Assembly (NCBI GenBank): GCA_025774865.1
Contig: JALGZO010000690.1
Span: 1 to 18,371, forward strand
DNA: 18,371 bases
Source: a bacterium
Lineage (GTDB): Bacteria > ARS69
Reading direction: 5' to 3'
The stretch's first letter is position 1. Each line of letters begins with the position of its first letter. A program made the position numbers and the translations under genes. The notes beneath the pieces are model-generated. The model was not told the origin of the DNA. It saw only the letters and a program-made list of their open reading frames with translations, and ran no database searches. Shown piece after piece: positions 1 through 6,415 of this stretch.

Positions 1-1919
1 TCGCTGCTCGTCGCCAGCTCCGCGGAGCGCTTCGGGTGGATCACCCGCATCACGTTGTCGCCCTCGCTCACCTCGTCGGCGCCCTTCAGGATCAGCTCGA
101 TCACGTCCGGCGGGGAGAGGTCCGAGTCCAGGGCGATCAGCTTGGCCGCGAGGTTCGCCACGTTCGGGGACGCCATCGACGTTCCCGAGAACTTCACACG
201 GTCGCCGCCCGGAACGTAGCTCTCGACTTCGAACCCGTTGGAATAGACGTTCACGGTCGGGCCGAAGCTCGTGAAGCTCGTGGCCTCGCCGGCTTGATCG
301 ACTGCGCCCGCGATCATGAGGTTCGGGAGTTGGAACATCGGCGGGAAGAACTCGTCGAACTGAATGTCGTTGTCGGAATTGCCCGCTCCCCCCACGAAGA
401 GAATGTCGGGCGCGCCCTCGATCGCCTCGTGGAGGGCCTTCTTCATGACCTCGAACATCTCGCGTGCCATCGCCTTTCGTTCCTCGGCGTCCTTCCCTAC
501 GTTGTTCTGCTCGAGATCATTCTCGAGCGATGACCGCGCGACGACCCAGCTCATGTTCACGACCCGGACTCCCGCCTGCTTGAAGTAATCGACCGTCTTC
601 GCGAACGCTTCGGCCGACCGCTGGCAGTCCTCCATCGTCGGCGGCTCCGGCACCATGCGCGCGTCACCGGTCAGCCGCGAGATGAGAACGCTCGCGGCGG
701 GATTCCCGTCGACCGCGATCCCGGCCACGTGTGTCCCGTGCGAGTACATCGTGTAGTGCCCGAGATCCTCGAGGAACGTCTTCACGTCTTCCTGGGCGAG
801 CTCCGACAGCTTCTGTCGGAGCACCATCGACTCCGGCGTGTCGAGCGCGGCCTGCATGTCGAAGAGGCCCTTCGACTGGTCTTGCAGCTCGGGGATCGGC
901 CGGCTCGCGTCATCCATCGGGTAGAGCTCACCGGTCGTTGGATGCCAGTGCAGGTCGTAAGCGATCCCGTGGACATCGTCGACGAAGCCGTTGCCATCGT
1001 CGTCCTTGCCGTTCCGCTTCTCGTTCGCGTTCGTGTACATCCGCTTCCCGTACACGCTCGGATCCACGCCCGTGTCCCAAACCGCCACCAGCACCGGCGT
1101 GAGTCCCTCCGCGTCGGACAGATCCAGCGAGCGCGCCGGCCAGATGTTCGGCTTCTCCACCCGGTTGGCGTCGATCACGTCCTGCAGGACGGCGACGACC
1201 ACATCCTTCACCGGCAAGGTCCACTGGAGGGCGTTGTAGATGCCGAGAATCTGTCCTGCCACCGGACCGCTGACGCTGCCGGCCTCCGCGACCATCGGTT
1301 CGAGCCGCTCCTGGATGACTCCCATGAGCAGGGGCTCGGAGAAGATTTCCATCTGCGCCTTGTTGCTCTGGAGCACGTCCTGGACGACTTCGTAGGGAAG
1401 CGCGCTCACCTTCGCCTCATAGACGCGGCCGAACGCTTTCCGGTAGGCCTCCAAGTTCTTTTCGGGGCCGCCGGTCTCACGAATCGCCGCGATGCGGGAC
1501 TCGACACCGATTCCCGACGTCAGCTTGAGCGCAGGCTTGTCCTCCAGTTCGCGCAACGTCCCGAGCTGCTGCAGCGCAGAGTCGTAGTTGCCATCCAGCA
1601 AGTCCAGAGTGAGGAGCGTCCCGTGAATGCTCTGGAGCGTTGTCTTGTCTTGGATGTCGTAGGTCTCGAGGTCCGACTCGAGGTTCGCGCGCACCTGCTT
1701 CGCGAGCGGCGCCAGCGCGTCCCACGACTTGACGAGCTCGGCCACCGTCACCGACACCTCGTAGGTGTGCCGGGGCAGGTCGTCTTCCTTCGTGATCTTG
1801 ATCTTGTCTTTGACGAGCGTCGGCGCGGCCAAACCGTTTCCGGCGAACGCGAGAAGCGCGACGATCGCCGTCCATCCCGGGGTAGGCGCGCGGTGCGGAC
1901 GCCGGGGGTGGTCTCTCAT
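1..1919 (-). CDS. Secreted subtilisin-like serine protease (S8 family), C-terminus cut by window edge
   Basis: Extracellular or periplasmic serine endopeptidase of the subtilase family. The full catalytic set is visible in one frame: Asp282 in VAVWDTGVD, His394 in SHGTHVAG, oxyanion-hole Asn514 in GGAGNSDND and nucleophile Ser581 in FSGTSMASP. An acidic KDDDGNGFVDD stretch after the Asp motif is typical of calcium-binding bacterial subtilases. The ATG start is supported by a GAGGAGG ribosome site about 8 nt upstream and by a signal peptide (basic start, then hydrophobic AIVALLAFAGNGLA). About 240 residues between signal peptide and catalytic domain match no standard inhibitor-type propeptide I recognise. 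Asp-to-His spacing is about 112 residues, against about 32 in subtilisin, so there is a large insertion. At least 639 codons are present and the gene runs off the left edge. The substrate is unknown. Confidence 0.93.
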   Translation of the reverse strand, partial: MRDHPRRPHRAPTPGWTAIVALLAFAGNGLAAPTLVKDKIKITKEDDLPRHTYEVSVTVAELVKSWDALAPLAKQVRANLESDLETYDIQDKTTLQSIHGTLLTLDLLDGNYDSALQQLGTLRELEDKPALKLTSGIGVESRIAAIRETGGPEKNLEAYRKAFGRVYEAKVSALPYEVVQDVLQSNKAQMEIFSEPLLMGVIQERLEPMVAEAGSVSGPVAGQILGIYNALQWTLPVKDVVVAVLQDVIDANRVEKPNIWPARSLDLSDAEGLTPVLVAVWDTGVDPSVYGKRMYTNANEKRNGKDDDGNGFVDDVHGIAYDLHWHPTTGELYPMDDASRPIPELQDQSKGLFDMQAALDTPESMVLRQKLSELAQEDVKTFLEDLGHYTMYSHGTHVAGIAVDGNPAASVLISRLTGDARMVPEPPTMEDCQRSAEAFAKTVDYFKQAGVRVVNMSWVVARSSLENDLEQNNVGKDAEERKAMAREMFEVMKKALHEAIEGAPDILFVGGAGNSDNDIQFDEFFPPMFQLPNLMIAGAVDQAGEATSFTSFGPTVNVYSNGFEVESYVPGGDRVKFSGTSMASPNVANLAAKLIALDSDLSPPDVIELILKGADEVSEGDNVMRVIHPKRSAELATSS

Positions 1920-2050
1920 GAGGGGCCTCCTCGTGTCGGGTATCAGTACCGTGGAACCCCGGCCGGGGCGCGAGGGCTGCGCGCACTGTACACCTGCGGG
2001 GCGACCCGGGGACAGCCCGAGATCAGCGACCGCGCGGTCCGGTTGGAACA

Positions 2051-2079
2051 CGGCCCCTTCCCGACGAGGAAAGGGGCCG
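2051..2079 (-). terminator. GC-rich stem-loop, possible terminator of the small secreted protein gene
   Basis: An inverted repeat pairs CGGCCCCTTCC (2051-2061) with GGAAAGGGGCCG (2068-2079), with one bulged A and a 6-nt loop. It lies about 40 nt past the stop of the minus-strand gene at 2118 and upstream of the subtilase. Neither side has a real T-tract, so termination is plausible rather than certain. It could instead be an mRNA-stabilising hairpin between the two minus-strand genes. Confidence 0.45.
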
Positions 2080-2117
2080 CTCATTCGGACCCGCTGGCGA
2101 GATGACGGTCAGGTGCG

Positions 2118-2504
2118 CTATGGCTGAACCGGGCACTTGAAGTCGTTGTCCGGCACGCGGGTGATCGTCACGTCGCCACTGGCCGCGGCGGCGAGCACGG
2201 CGTCCGCCGACGTGAGCAGGTAGGGAGTCACGTTCCAGACGACGCCGTGAAAGGCCCACTGGCCACCGTGATATTCGCGATCGCCCGGAGCGACGGCGAT
2301 CACCGCGAGCTGGCCCGCGGCTCCTCCATCGATCGCGTAGAGATCGTCACGCCCGCGATTCGGCATGGCCGCAGGAGGCACGACGGTCCGAACGATGGCT
2401 CCTTCGTAGTACAGGCGCCCGAAGGCCGGAGTCTGCGCCACAGCGTCTCCGGCGGTCGCGGCAAGCATGGTGAGGATTGAGAGAGCCAACAGGGTCGTTC
2501 TCAT
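2118..2504 (-). CDS. Small secreted protein of unknown function (128 aa)
   Basis: A 128-residue exported protein. The ATG at 2504 is chosen over a longer open frame because it has a strong AAGGAGACAG ribosome site just upstream and starts a clean signal peptide (MRTTLLALSILTMLAATAG, with probable cleavage after AVA). The mature part is about 105 residues, with no transmembrane segment, a single Cys near the C-terminus (FKCPVQP) and short conserved-looking blocks such as GRLYYEG, VVPPAAMPN and HGGQWAFHGVVWN. I recognise no catalytic motif and assign no function. It lies upstream of the subtilase in the same orientation, separated by about 200 nt with a hairpin, and diverges from the sigma-factor operon across about 150 nt. 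It could be a target of that sigma factor, but no shared promoter motif is evident. Confidence 0.85.
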   Translation of the reverse strand: MRTTLLALSILTMLAATAGDAVAQTPAFGRLYYEGAIVRTVVPPAAMPNRGRDDLYAIDGGAAGQLAVIAVAPGDREYHGGQWAFHGVVWNVTPYLLTSADAVLAAAASGDVTITRVPDNDFKCPVQP

Positions 2505-2655
2505 TACTGTCTCCTTCTCGTTGTTCGCTGGATGTCCGGCGCCTTGCCTGACGGGCCCTCTACGCGTAACGTCGCGGCGATGTGACGTGGTTTCTCGCCC
2601 CGCGAGATCCGGATTGGCGTGGGACAAGACGCCCCTTCGATCCGTAGAGGAAGAC

Positions 2656-3243
2656 GTGGATCAGCCGACGCGAGTATGCGGGCCACTCTCCCGCGAGACG
2701 CTGGAGGGCGCGCAACGCCGGGATCCCGAAGCACTCGGGGAGCTCTTCGAAAGGCACGCCGATCGGATCTACGATTTGGCGTACCGGCTCCTCGGTGAAC
2801 GAGCGGCGGCCGAAGACGCCATGCAGGAGGTCTTTCTCAAGATCTACCGGGGCGTACCGAAGCTCGACATTGAGCGAGATCCGGCGCCGTGGGTTCTTCG
2901 CGTCACTCAGAACGTCTGTCGCGACGTGTGGCGGTCGGCGCAGTACCGGGCGTCCCGGCGGTCGCGCCCGATCCACGAAGAAGTCGATAGTGGTCTTACG
3001 CTCGCGGCGCATTCTGCGGATCCCGAGCAAGCCATGCTGAAGTCCGAACGAGAACGACTCGTGCAGGAGGCGATCATGAGACTTCCACCCACTCTCCGCG
3101 TAGTGGTCGTCTTGCACGAGTACATGGGCCTACCGCACCAGGAGGTCGCGGACATCGTGGGCGCGAGCCACACCGCAGTGCGGAAACGTCATTCACGAGC
3201 TCTGGCCAAGCTCGGCCGGTTCCTGAAGGGGACCTTGTCATGA
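2656..3243 (+). CDS. ECF (sigma-70 family) RNA polymerase sigma factor, first module
   Basis: Extracytoplasmic-function sigma factor that directs RNA polymerase to alternative promoters. Region 2 covers about residues 27-94 (LFERHADRIYDLAYRLLG, then AEDAMQEVFLKIYR). Region 4 covers about 131-187 and has the helix-turn-helix MGLPHQEVADIVGASHTAVRKR. The open frame extends back to 2467, but that would overlap the divergent secreted-protein gene and add non-homologous sequence. I place the start at GTG 2656, preceded by AGAGGAAG at short spacing, giving 195 residues, normal for the family. The stop overlaps the next start as ATGA, so it is translationally coupled to the FecR-type protein. The exact start is less certain than the function. 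Confidence 0.9.
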   Translation: MDQPTRVCGPLSRETLEGAQRRDPEALGELFERHADRIYDLAYRLLGERAAAEDAMQEVFLKIYRGVPKLDIERDPAPWVLRVTQNVCRDVWRSAQYRASRRSRPIHEEVDSGLTLAAHSADPEQAMLKSERERLVQEAIMRLPPTLRVVVVLHEYMGLPHQEVADIVGASHTAVRKRHSRALAKLGRFLKGTLS

Positions 3244-4031
3244 GCCGAGATCGGGAAACCCGACGGTCCGAGCAGGAACGGGCGGGTGAGGCGGTCCGTG
3301 GTCTGACCCTCGCGGCGCCCGCCCCGCACTTCCGGGAACGGCTCAAGAGCGATTTCGTATCCGGTCGGCTGGCCGCGACGGAAGTCGTCCGGCGCCCCGC
3401 GCGACGCGTTCGGTGGTGGTGGGCACTGGCCCCGGCGGCCGCCGCCGTCCTGGCGATCGCGCTGCTCGCCCGGGGGCCCCGCGTTCCGGTCTGGACCGTG
3501 CGCGCCGCCTCGGCCGAGAGCGCCCAGGTGGACGGTCGCGAGCTCGCGCTGGAGCCCGGGCGGTCCCTCCCGGGCGGTGGGAAAATCCGCGTCACCGGAG
3601 GCTGGCTGGAGATGAACCTCGGCGACATGCTCGCGATGCAGATCAACGCGGGATCGGAAGTCGAGCTTCCCGCGCTGATCGAGCGCGACCCCGGGACTCT
3701 CGACGTTCATGTTGCCCGGGGAGAGGTCCTTTTTCTGACCGGCGAGACGTTTCCGGGAACGACCCTCAACGTCGAAACTCCGGAGGGGCGAATCGAGGTG
3801 ACCGGAACCGCATTCGCCGTCTACCGAGACGCCGACGTGACGTGCGTTTGTGTTCTGGAGGGCCGCGCGCGGGTGGGCGTCGGCCCCACCGACCTGGAGA
3901 TCATCGTGCCGGGTAAGCGGAAGGTCATGTTCAGCGACGGTCGGCCGCCGAAGATCCTCGACATCGAGCCGCAACATCGCGAAGGTGTCGAGGCATTCGT
4001 GCGACGCGCCCGATCCGAGGGAAAGAGCTGA
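3240..4031 (+). CDS. FecR-domain membrane anti-sigma/sigma regulator
   Basis: Probable regulator of the ECF sigma factor encoded just upstream. Residues 1-57 form a charged cytoplasmic segment that would bind sigma. One transmembrane helix spans about residues 58-77 (WWWALAPAAAAVLAIALLA). The extracytoplasmic part (about 85-235) has the FecR pattern: a glycine-rich beta segment (LPGGGKIRVTGGWLEM), then LDVHVARGEVLF, then VETPEGRIEVTGTAFAVY. In classical systems FecR relays a signal from a TonB-dependent receptor, but no such receptor is in this window. Many FecR-domain proteins elsewhere act simply as membrane anti-sigma factors. The start overlaps the sigma stop by 4 nt (ATGA), strong support for one transcription unit. 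Length is 263 residues. The external signal is unknown. Confidence 0.87.
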   Translation: MSRDRETRRSEQERAGEAVRGLTLAAPAPHFRERLKSDFVSGRLAATEVVRRPARRVRWWWALAPAAAAVLAIALLARGPRVPVWTVRAASAESAQVDGRELALEPGRSLPGGGKIRVTGGWLEMNLGDMLAMQINAGSEVELPALIERDPGTLDVHVARGEVLFLTGETFPGTTLNVETPEGRIEVTGTAFAVYRDADVTCVCVLEGRARVGVGPTDLEIIVPGKRKVMFSDGRPPKILDIEPQHREGVEAFVRRARSEGKS

Positions 4032-4044
4032 GGGGCGCCTGACG

Positions 4045-4458
4045 ATGACGGCGATGGAGAAATCCTTCCCGCGAGATTTCGCGGTCCTCGACGACATCCA
4101 CGCCTTCGTCCAGGAGTATCTGGCCGCGGAAGGCATCGAGCCCGCCAATTGCTACTGGGCCGACTTCATCATCGAGGAACTGTTCACCAACTTCGTCAAG
4201 TACAGCAAGGGCGGGCGGAGTGAGATCAAGGTCCGGCTCGACGCCGATGGCGATCAGATCGTCATTCGGGTCACGGACTTCGACGTCGAGGCTTTCGACA
4301 TCACGAAAGTACCGGAAGTCGATCTCGAGCAGTGGGCCACCGAGGGACGCGACGGCGGCCTCGGCATCCACCTCGTGAAGCAGATCGCCGACACCATCAC
4401 CTACGAGTACGAGGACCGGAACAGCATCGTCACGGTCAGGAAGCGCCTGGAGAACTGA
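4045..4458 (+). CDS. RsbW/SpoIIAB-like serine kinase or anti-sigma ATPase (HATPase_c_2)
   Basis: A 137-residue GHKL-fold ATPase of the partner-switching type, which binds or phosphorylates a STAS antagonist and may sequester a sigma factor or other partner. The N-box is visible as FIIEELFTNFVKY, with Glu45 and Asn49, and the G2 box as GRDGGLGIHLVKQIAD (about residues 101-116). The G1 box is degenerate: the usual Asp-x-Gly is Asp78-Phe-Asp80. ATP binding is therefore likely but not certain. The start is ATG 4045, with AGGGG about 10 nt upstream; ATG 4054 is an alternative. The gene lies 13 nt after the FecR-type gene and overlaps the STAS gene by 1 nt (TGATG), so all four genes from 2656 to 4742 look like one operon. 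Confidence 0.88.
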   Translation: MTAMEKSFPRDFAVLDDIHAFVQEYLAAEGIEPANCYWADFIIEELFTNFVKYSKGGRSEIKVRLDADGDQIVIRVTDFDVEAFDITKVPEVDLEQWATEGRDGGLGIHLVKQIADTITYEYEDRNSIVTVRKRLEN

Positions 4459-4742
4459 TGCTCGAGATCAAGGTCGAAGACGGCGGGATCGTGTCCCTGG
4501 CCGGGCGATTCGACGCTTCCCAGGCTGCGAACGCACGCGCCGCGCTCGAGCACGTCGAGCGTTCCGTCACGATCGACCTCGCGGATCTGGAGTACATCTC
4601 GAGTGCGGGAATCGGCATCCTCATGGGGACGTACCGGAGGCTGCACGCGGCCGGCGACACCATGAAGCTCGTGAACCTGAATCCCCGCATCCGGAACATC
4701 TTTCGACTCGCCGGTCTCGATAAGGTGCTCGTCATCGAGTGA
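4458..4742 (+). CDS. STAS-domain anti-sigma factor antagonist (RsbV/SpoIIAA-like)
   Basis: A single-domain 94-residue STAS protein, expected to be the partner and phosphorylation substrate of the ATPase encoded upstream. The hallmark segment is DLADLEYISSAGIGILMGTY (residues 40-59). Ser49 aligns with the phosphorylated Ser58 of Bacillus SpoIIAA, and the preceding Asp is replaced by Ser48, a common variant in this family. When unphosphorylated, such proteins bind the kinase and release its target. The start codon shares one base with the upstream stop, indicating translational coupling. The C-terminus (NPRIRNIFRLAGLDKVLVI) is typical of the family. It is the last gene of the operon; about 250 nt without a gene follow. 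Confidence 0.92.
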   Translation: MLEIKVEDGGIVSLAGRFDASQAANARAALEHVERSVTIDLADLEYISSAGIGILMGTYRRLHAAGDTMKLVNLNPRIRNIFRLAGLDKVLVIE

Positions 4743-4993
4743 GCCTCGCGGCAGAAGCACCCGCCATGAGTACGAGTTTCCCCCATTCTTGTAGGGGTTT
4801 CCCGCCTATTGAGATCCGGCCGGTCTTGAGCTACTAGTCAGGGAGCGGCATTCGGCGATACCGTCTCCTGTCTCGCGTGTTTCGCCCTCGGGCCGGATGT
4901 CCCCACCTTCAGGGCCCGTCGTCGCCTGGTCGAAGGGCGCCCGGCAACAAAGTCGGGAGGCTCGACCAACTTTCTCGGCGGTCATTTGTAGTT
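4743..4993 (+). other. Intergenic region between the two sigma-factor modules
   Basis: These 251 nt hold no credible gene. The only structures I see are a possible promoter (listed separately) and a weak 4-bp CCCC/GGGG hairpin near 4781-4797 followed by three Ts, too short to call a terminator. There is no good ribosome site before the next ATG at 4994. The leader upstream of the second sigma gene would be about 150 nt if the proposed promoter is used. Confidence 0.6.
4809..4837 (+). promoter_or_regulatory. Possible housekeeping-type promoter for the second sigma module
   Basis: TTGAGA (4809-4814) matches the -35 consensus at five of six positions and is followed after exactly 17 nt by TACTAG (4832-4837), which matches the -10 consensus at three of six. 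It lies about 155 nt upstream of the second ECF sigma start. The -10 match is weak, and the phylum's promoter consensus is unknown. Confidence 0.25.
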
Positions 4994-5536
4994 ATGTCCG
5001 AGCCCACGGATCAAGCGCTCGTCGAAGGAACACTCGATGGTGACGAGCACGCGTTCGAACGGCTCGTCGACCGCTACGAAAGGACCCTCTTTCATGTCGC
5101 CTTCCGAATGGTCGGCGACTTCGAGGAGGCGCGGGACGTCACGCAGACGACCTTCGTGAAGGTCTACGAGAAGCTCGACCGTTTCGATCCGCGGTTCAAG
5201 TTCTTCAGCTGGCTCTTCAAGATCCTCGTGAACGAGTCACGGAACGCTCTCAAGAAGAGAAGGAATCACGAGCCGCTAGCCGACGATTTGATCTCACCAC
5301 GGAAGACACCCGACGACGTCGTGCATGAACGGCTACAGGGGGAGATGGTGCAGCGGGCGATCCTCGATCTGTCGATCGAACACCGTCAGGTGATTCTGCT
5401 CCGACACTTCGGGGAACTTTCGTACCGGGAAATGAGCTGGGCGCTCGACGTTCCCGAAAGGACCGTGAAGTCGCGTTTGTTCACGGCCCGCCGCCGTCTG
5501 TGTGACATTCTGACCGGACTGGGGGTCACCCATTGA
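4994..5536 (+). CDS. ECF (sigma-70 family) RNA polymerase sigma factor, second module
   Basis: A second ECF sigma factor, 180 residues. Region 2 lies at about residues 20-90 (FERLVDRYERTLFHVAFRMV, then ARDVTQTTFVKVYEKLDRF and FFSWLFKILVNESRNALKKR). Region 4 lies at about 116-170, with the helix-turn-helix LSYREMSWALDVPERTVKSR. The ATG at 4994 fits the usual N-terminus, although the frame is open further upstream and no strong ribosome site precedes this ATG. It resembles the RpoE/SigW-like group more closely than the first sigma factor here does. Its stop overlaps a TTG start for the next gene (TTGA), the standard arrangement with a cognate anti-sigma factor. Confidence 0.92.
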   Translation: MSEPTDQALVEGTLDGDEHAFERLVDRYERTLFHVAFRMVGDFEEARDVTQTTFVKVYEKLDRFDPRFKFFSWLFKILVNESRNALKKRRNHEPLADDLISPRKTPDDVVHERLQGEMVQRAILDLSIEHRQVILLRHFGELSYREMSWALDVPERTVKSRLFTARRRLCDILTGLGVTH

Positions 5537-6339
5537 CCGACGAACAGCTCGAGCTGATTCACCGCGCGATCGACGGAGAGACGACGGCCGAGGAGTCGGG
5601 ACGGCTCCGCGAGCTGCTCGCGGCCGACGAGGAAGCGCGGCGCTGCCACGACGAGCTCCGCGGTCTCACGCACCGTCTGAAGCACATCGAGCCCGTCGAC
5701 CCGCCGTCGGATCTGAGAGCGGACATTCTCCGGTCGATCCGCCGAGGCGTGCGCCCGGAACCGGGAGGAACCCGCGTCGGTGCCATTCGACGTCTCGTCG
5801 ACCTGCTTCGTCCGGGACACGCGTACGCATTCGCGACCGGCCTCGCCGCCGGGATCGTGCTGCTCGCGTTCTTGTCGGCGGATCAAATGCCCGAGCTGGA
5901 TGAATCGCTCGCGTCCGGAACGCTTCTGCGACCGGCGCCGAGCGGCCACGTCGAGACCCTGGACCGCGTGCAACTCGATTCGGTCGGAGCGCGAGGCCTG
6001 GTGGTGGCGCGGCGCGCCAACGGGACCGTGTGGCTCGACATCGACGTCGTCTCGGAGGAGGCCGTCGAGCTCGAACTCGAGCCGGGGGACGGTTCGTGGA
6101 GCCCACTCGGTTTCGAGCAATTGCAACCGGGCGCCGACGTGACGATGCTGGCAAACCGTCTCTCGGTCCGTCACCGGGGCGAGAATCACTATCGGATCGC
6201 ATTCGCGGAGTCGACGTCGCCGATCCGGGTCACGCTTCGCACGAGTCTCGGCGCGAAAGTCGAACGAGTCGTGAATACGACGGGGCCCGAAGGGCCGAAC
6301 AGTTCCGTTACCCGGAGCGCCACCCCTCCGGGTCCATGA
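5533..6339 (+). CDS. Single-pass membrane anti-sigma factor (putative), TTG start
   Basis: A 268-residue protein coupled to the ECF sigma gene by a 4-nt TTGA overlap. There is no ATG in frame until about codon 119, inside the post-membrane part, so TTG is the credible start. Residues 1-70 are helical and charged (LIHRAIDGETTAEESGRLRE), like the sigma-binding N-terminal domain of anti-sigma factors. The zinc motif Hx3CxxC of the ZAS group is absent; only a lone Cys-His occurs near residue 38. One transmembrane helix spans about 97-115 (YAFATGLAAGIVLLAFLSA). The remaining 150 residues are predicted outside the cytoplasm, rich in beta-type sequence, and match no domain I know. The role is inferred mainly from topology and context. 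Confidence 0.78.
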   Translation: MTDEQLELIHRAIDGETTAEESGRLRELLAADEEARRCHDELRGLTHRLKHIEPVDPPSDLRADILRSIRRGVRPEPGGTRVGAIRRLVDLLRPGHAYAFATGLAAGIVLLAFLSADQMPELDESLASGTLLRPAPSGHVETLDRVQLDSVGARGLVVARRANGTVWLDIDVVSEEAVELELEPGDGSWSPLGFEQLQPGADVTMLANRLSVRHRGENHYRIAFAESTSPIRVTLRTSLGAKVERVVNTTGPEGPNSSVTRSATPPGP

Positions 6340-6356
6340 CGACGGTTTCTTCAGGA

Positions 6357-6384
6357 GGAACAACCCAGTAGGTGGAGCAGCGCT
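6357..6384 (+). promoter_or_regulatory. Weak candidate ECF-type promoter before the repeat-protein gene
   Basis: GGAAC (6357-6361), the classic ECF -35 core, is followed after 19 nt by CGCT, a poor match to the usual CGTC -10 element and at longer than normal spacing. It lies in the 76-nt gap between the anti-sigma gene and the nonapeptide-repeat gene. The GGAAC also overlaps a GGAGGAA purine run, so it may be a chance match. Confidence 0.2.
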
Positions 6385-6415
6385 ACTCTAGCCAGGTTTC
6401 AAGAGGGAGGTAACC

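Noticed and set aside
729-2105. Long open frame on the plus strand opposite the subtilase
   Set aside because: It is antisense to a gene with a full catalytic set and signal peptide. Its translation is Arg/Val/His-rich low-complexity sequence, typical of a shadow frame in GC-rich DNA.
2505-2655. Possible promoter pairs in the divergent gap between the secreted protein and the first sigma gene
   Set aside because: The best pair (TTGCCT, 17 nt, TAACGT) matches consensus at only four and three positions, and no ECF-type GGAAC element is present.
4781-4800. CCCC/GGGG hairpin followed by TTT after the STAS gene, considered as a terminator
   Set aside because: The stem is only 4 bp with a 9-nt loop and three Ts, too weak to call.
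5386-6363. Minus-strand open frame of 325 codons opposite the second sigma/anti-sigma pair
   Set aside because: No recognisable motif, biased Arg/Asp-rich composition, and it spans two real genes and their junction.
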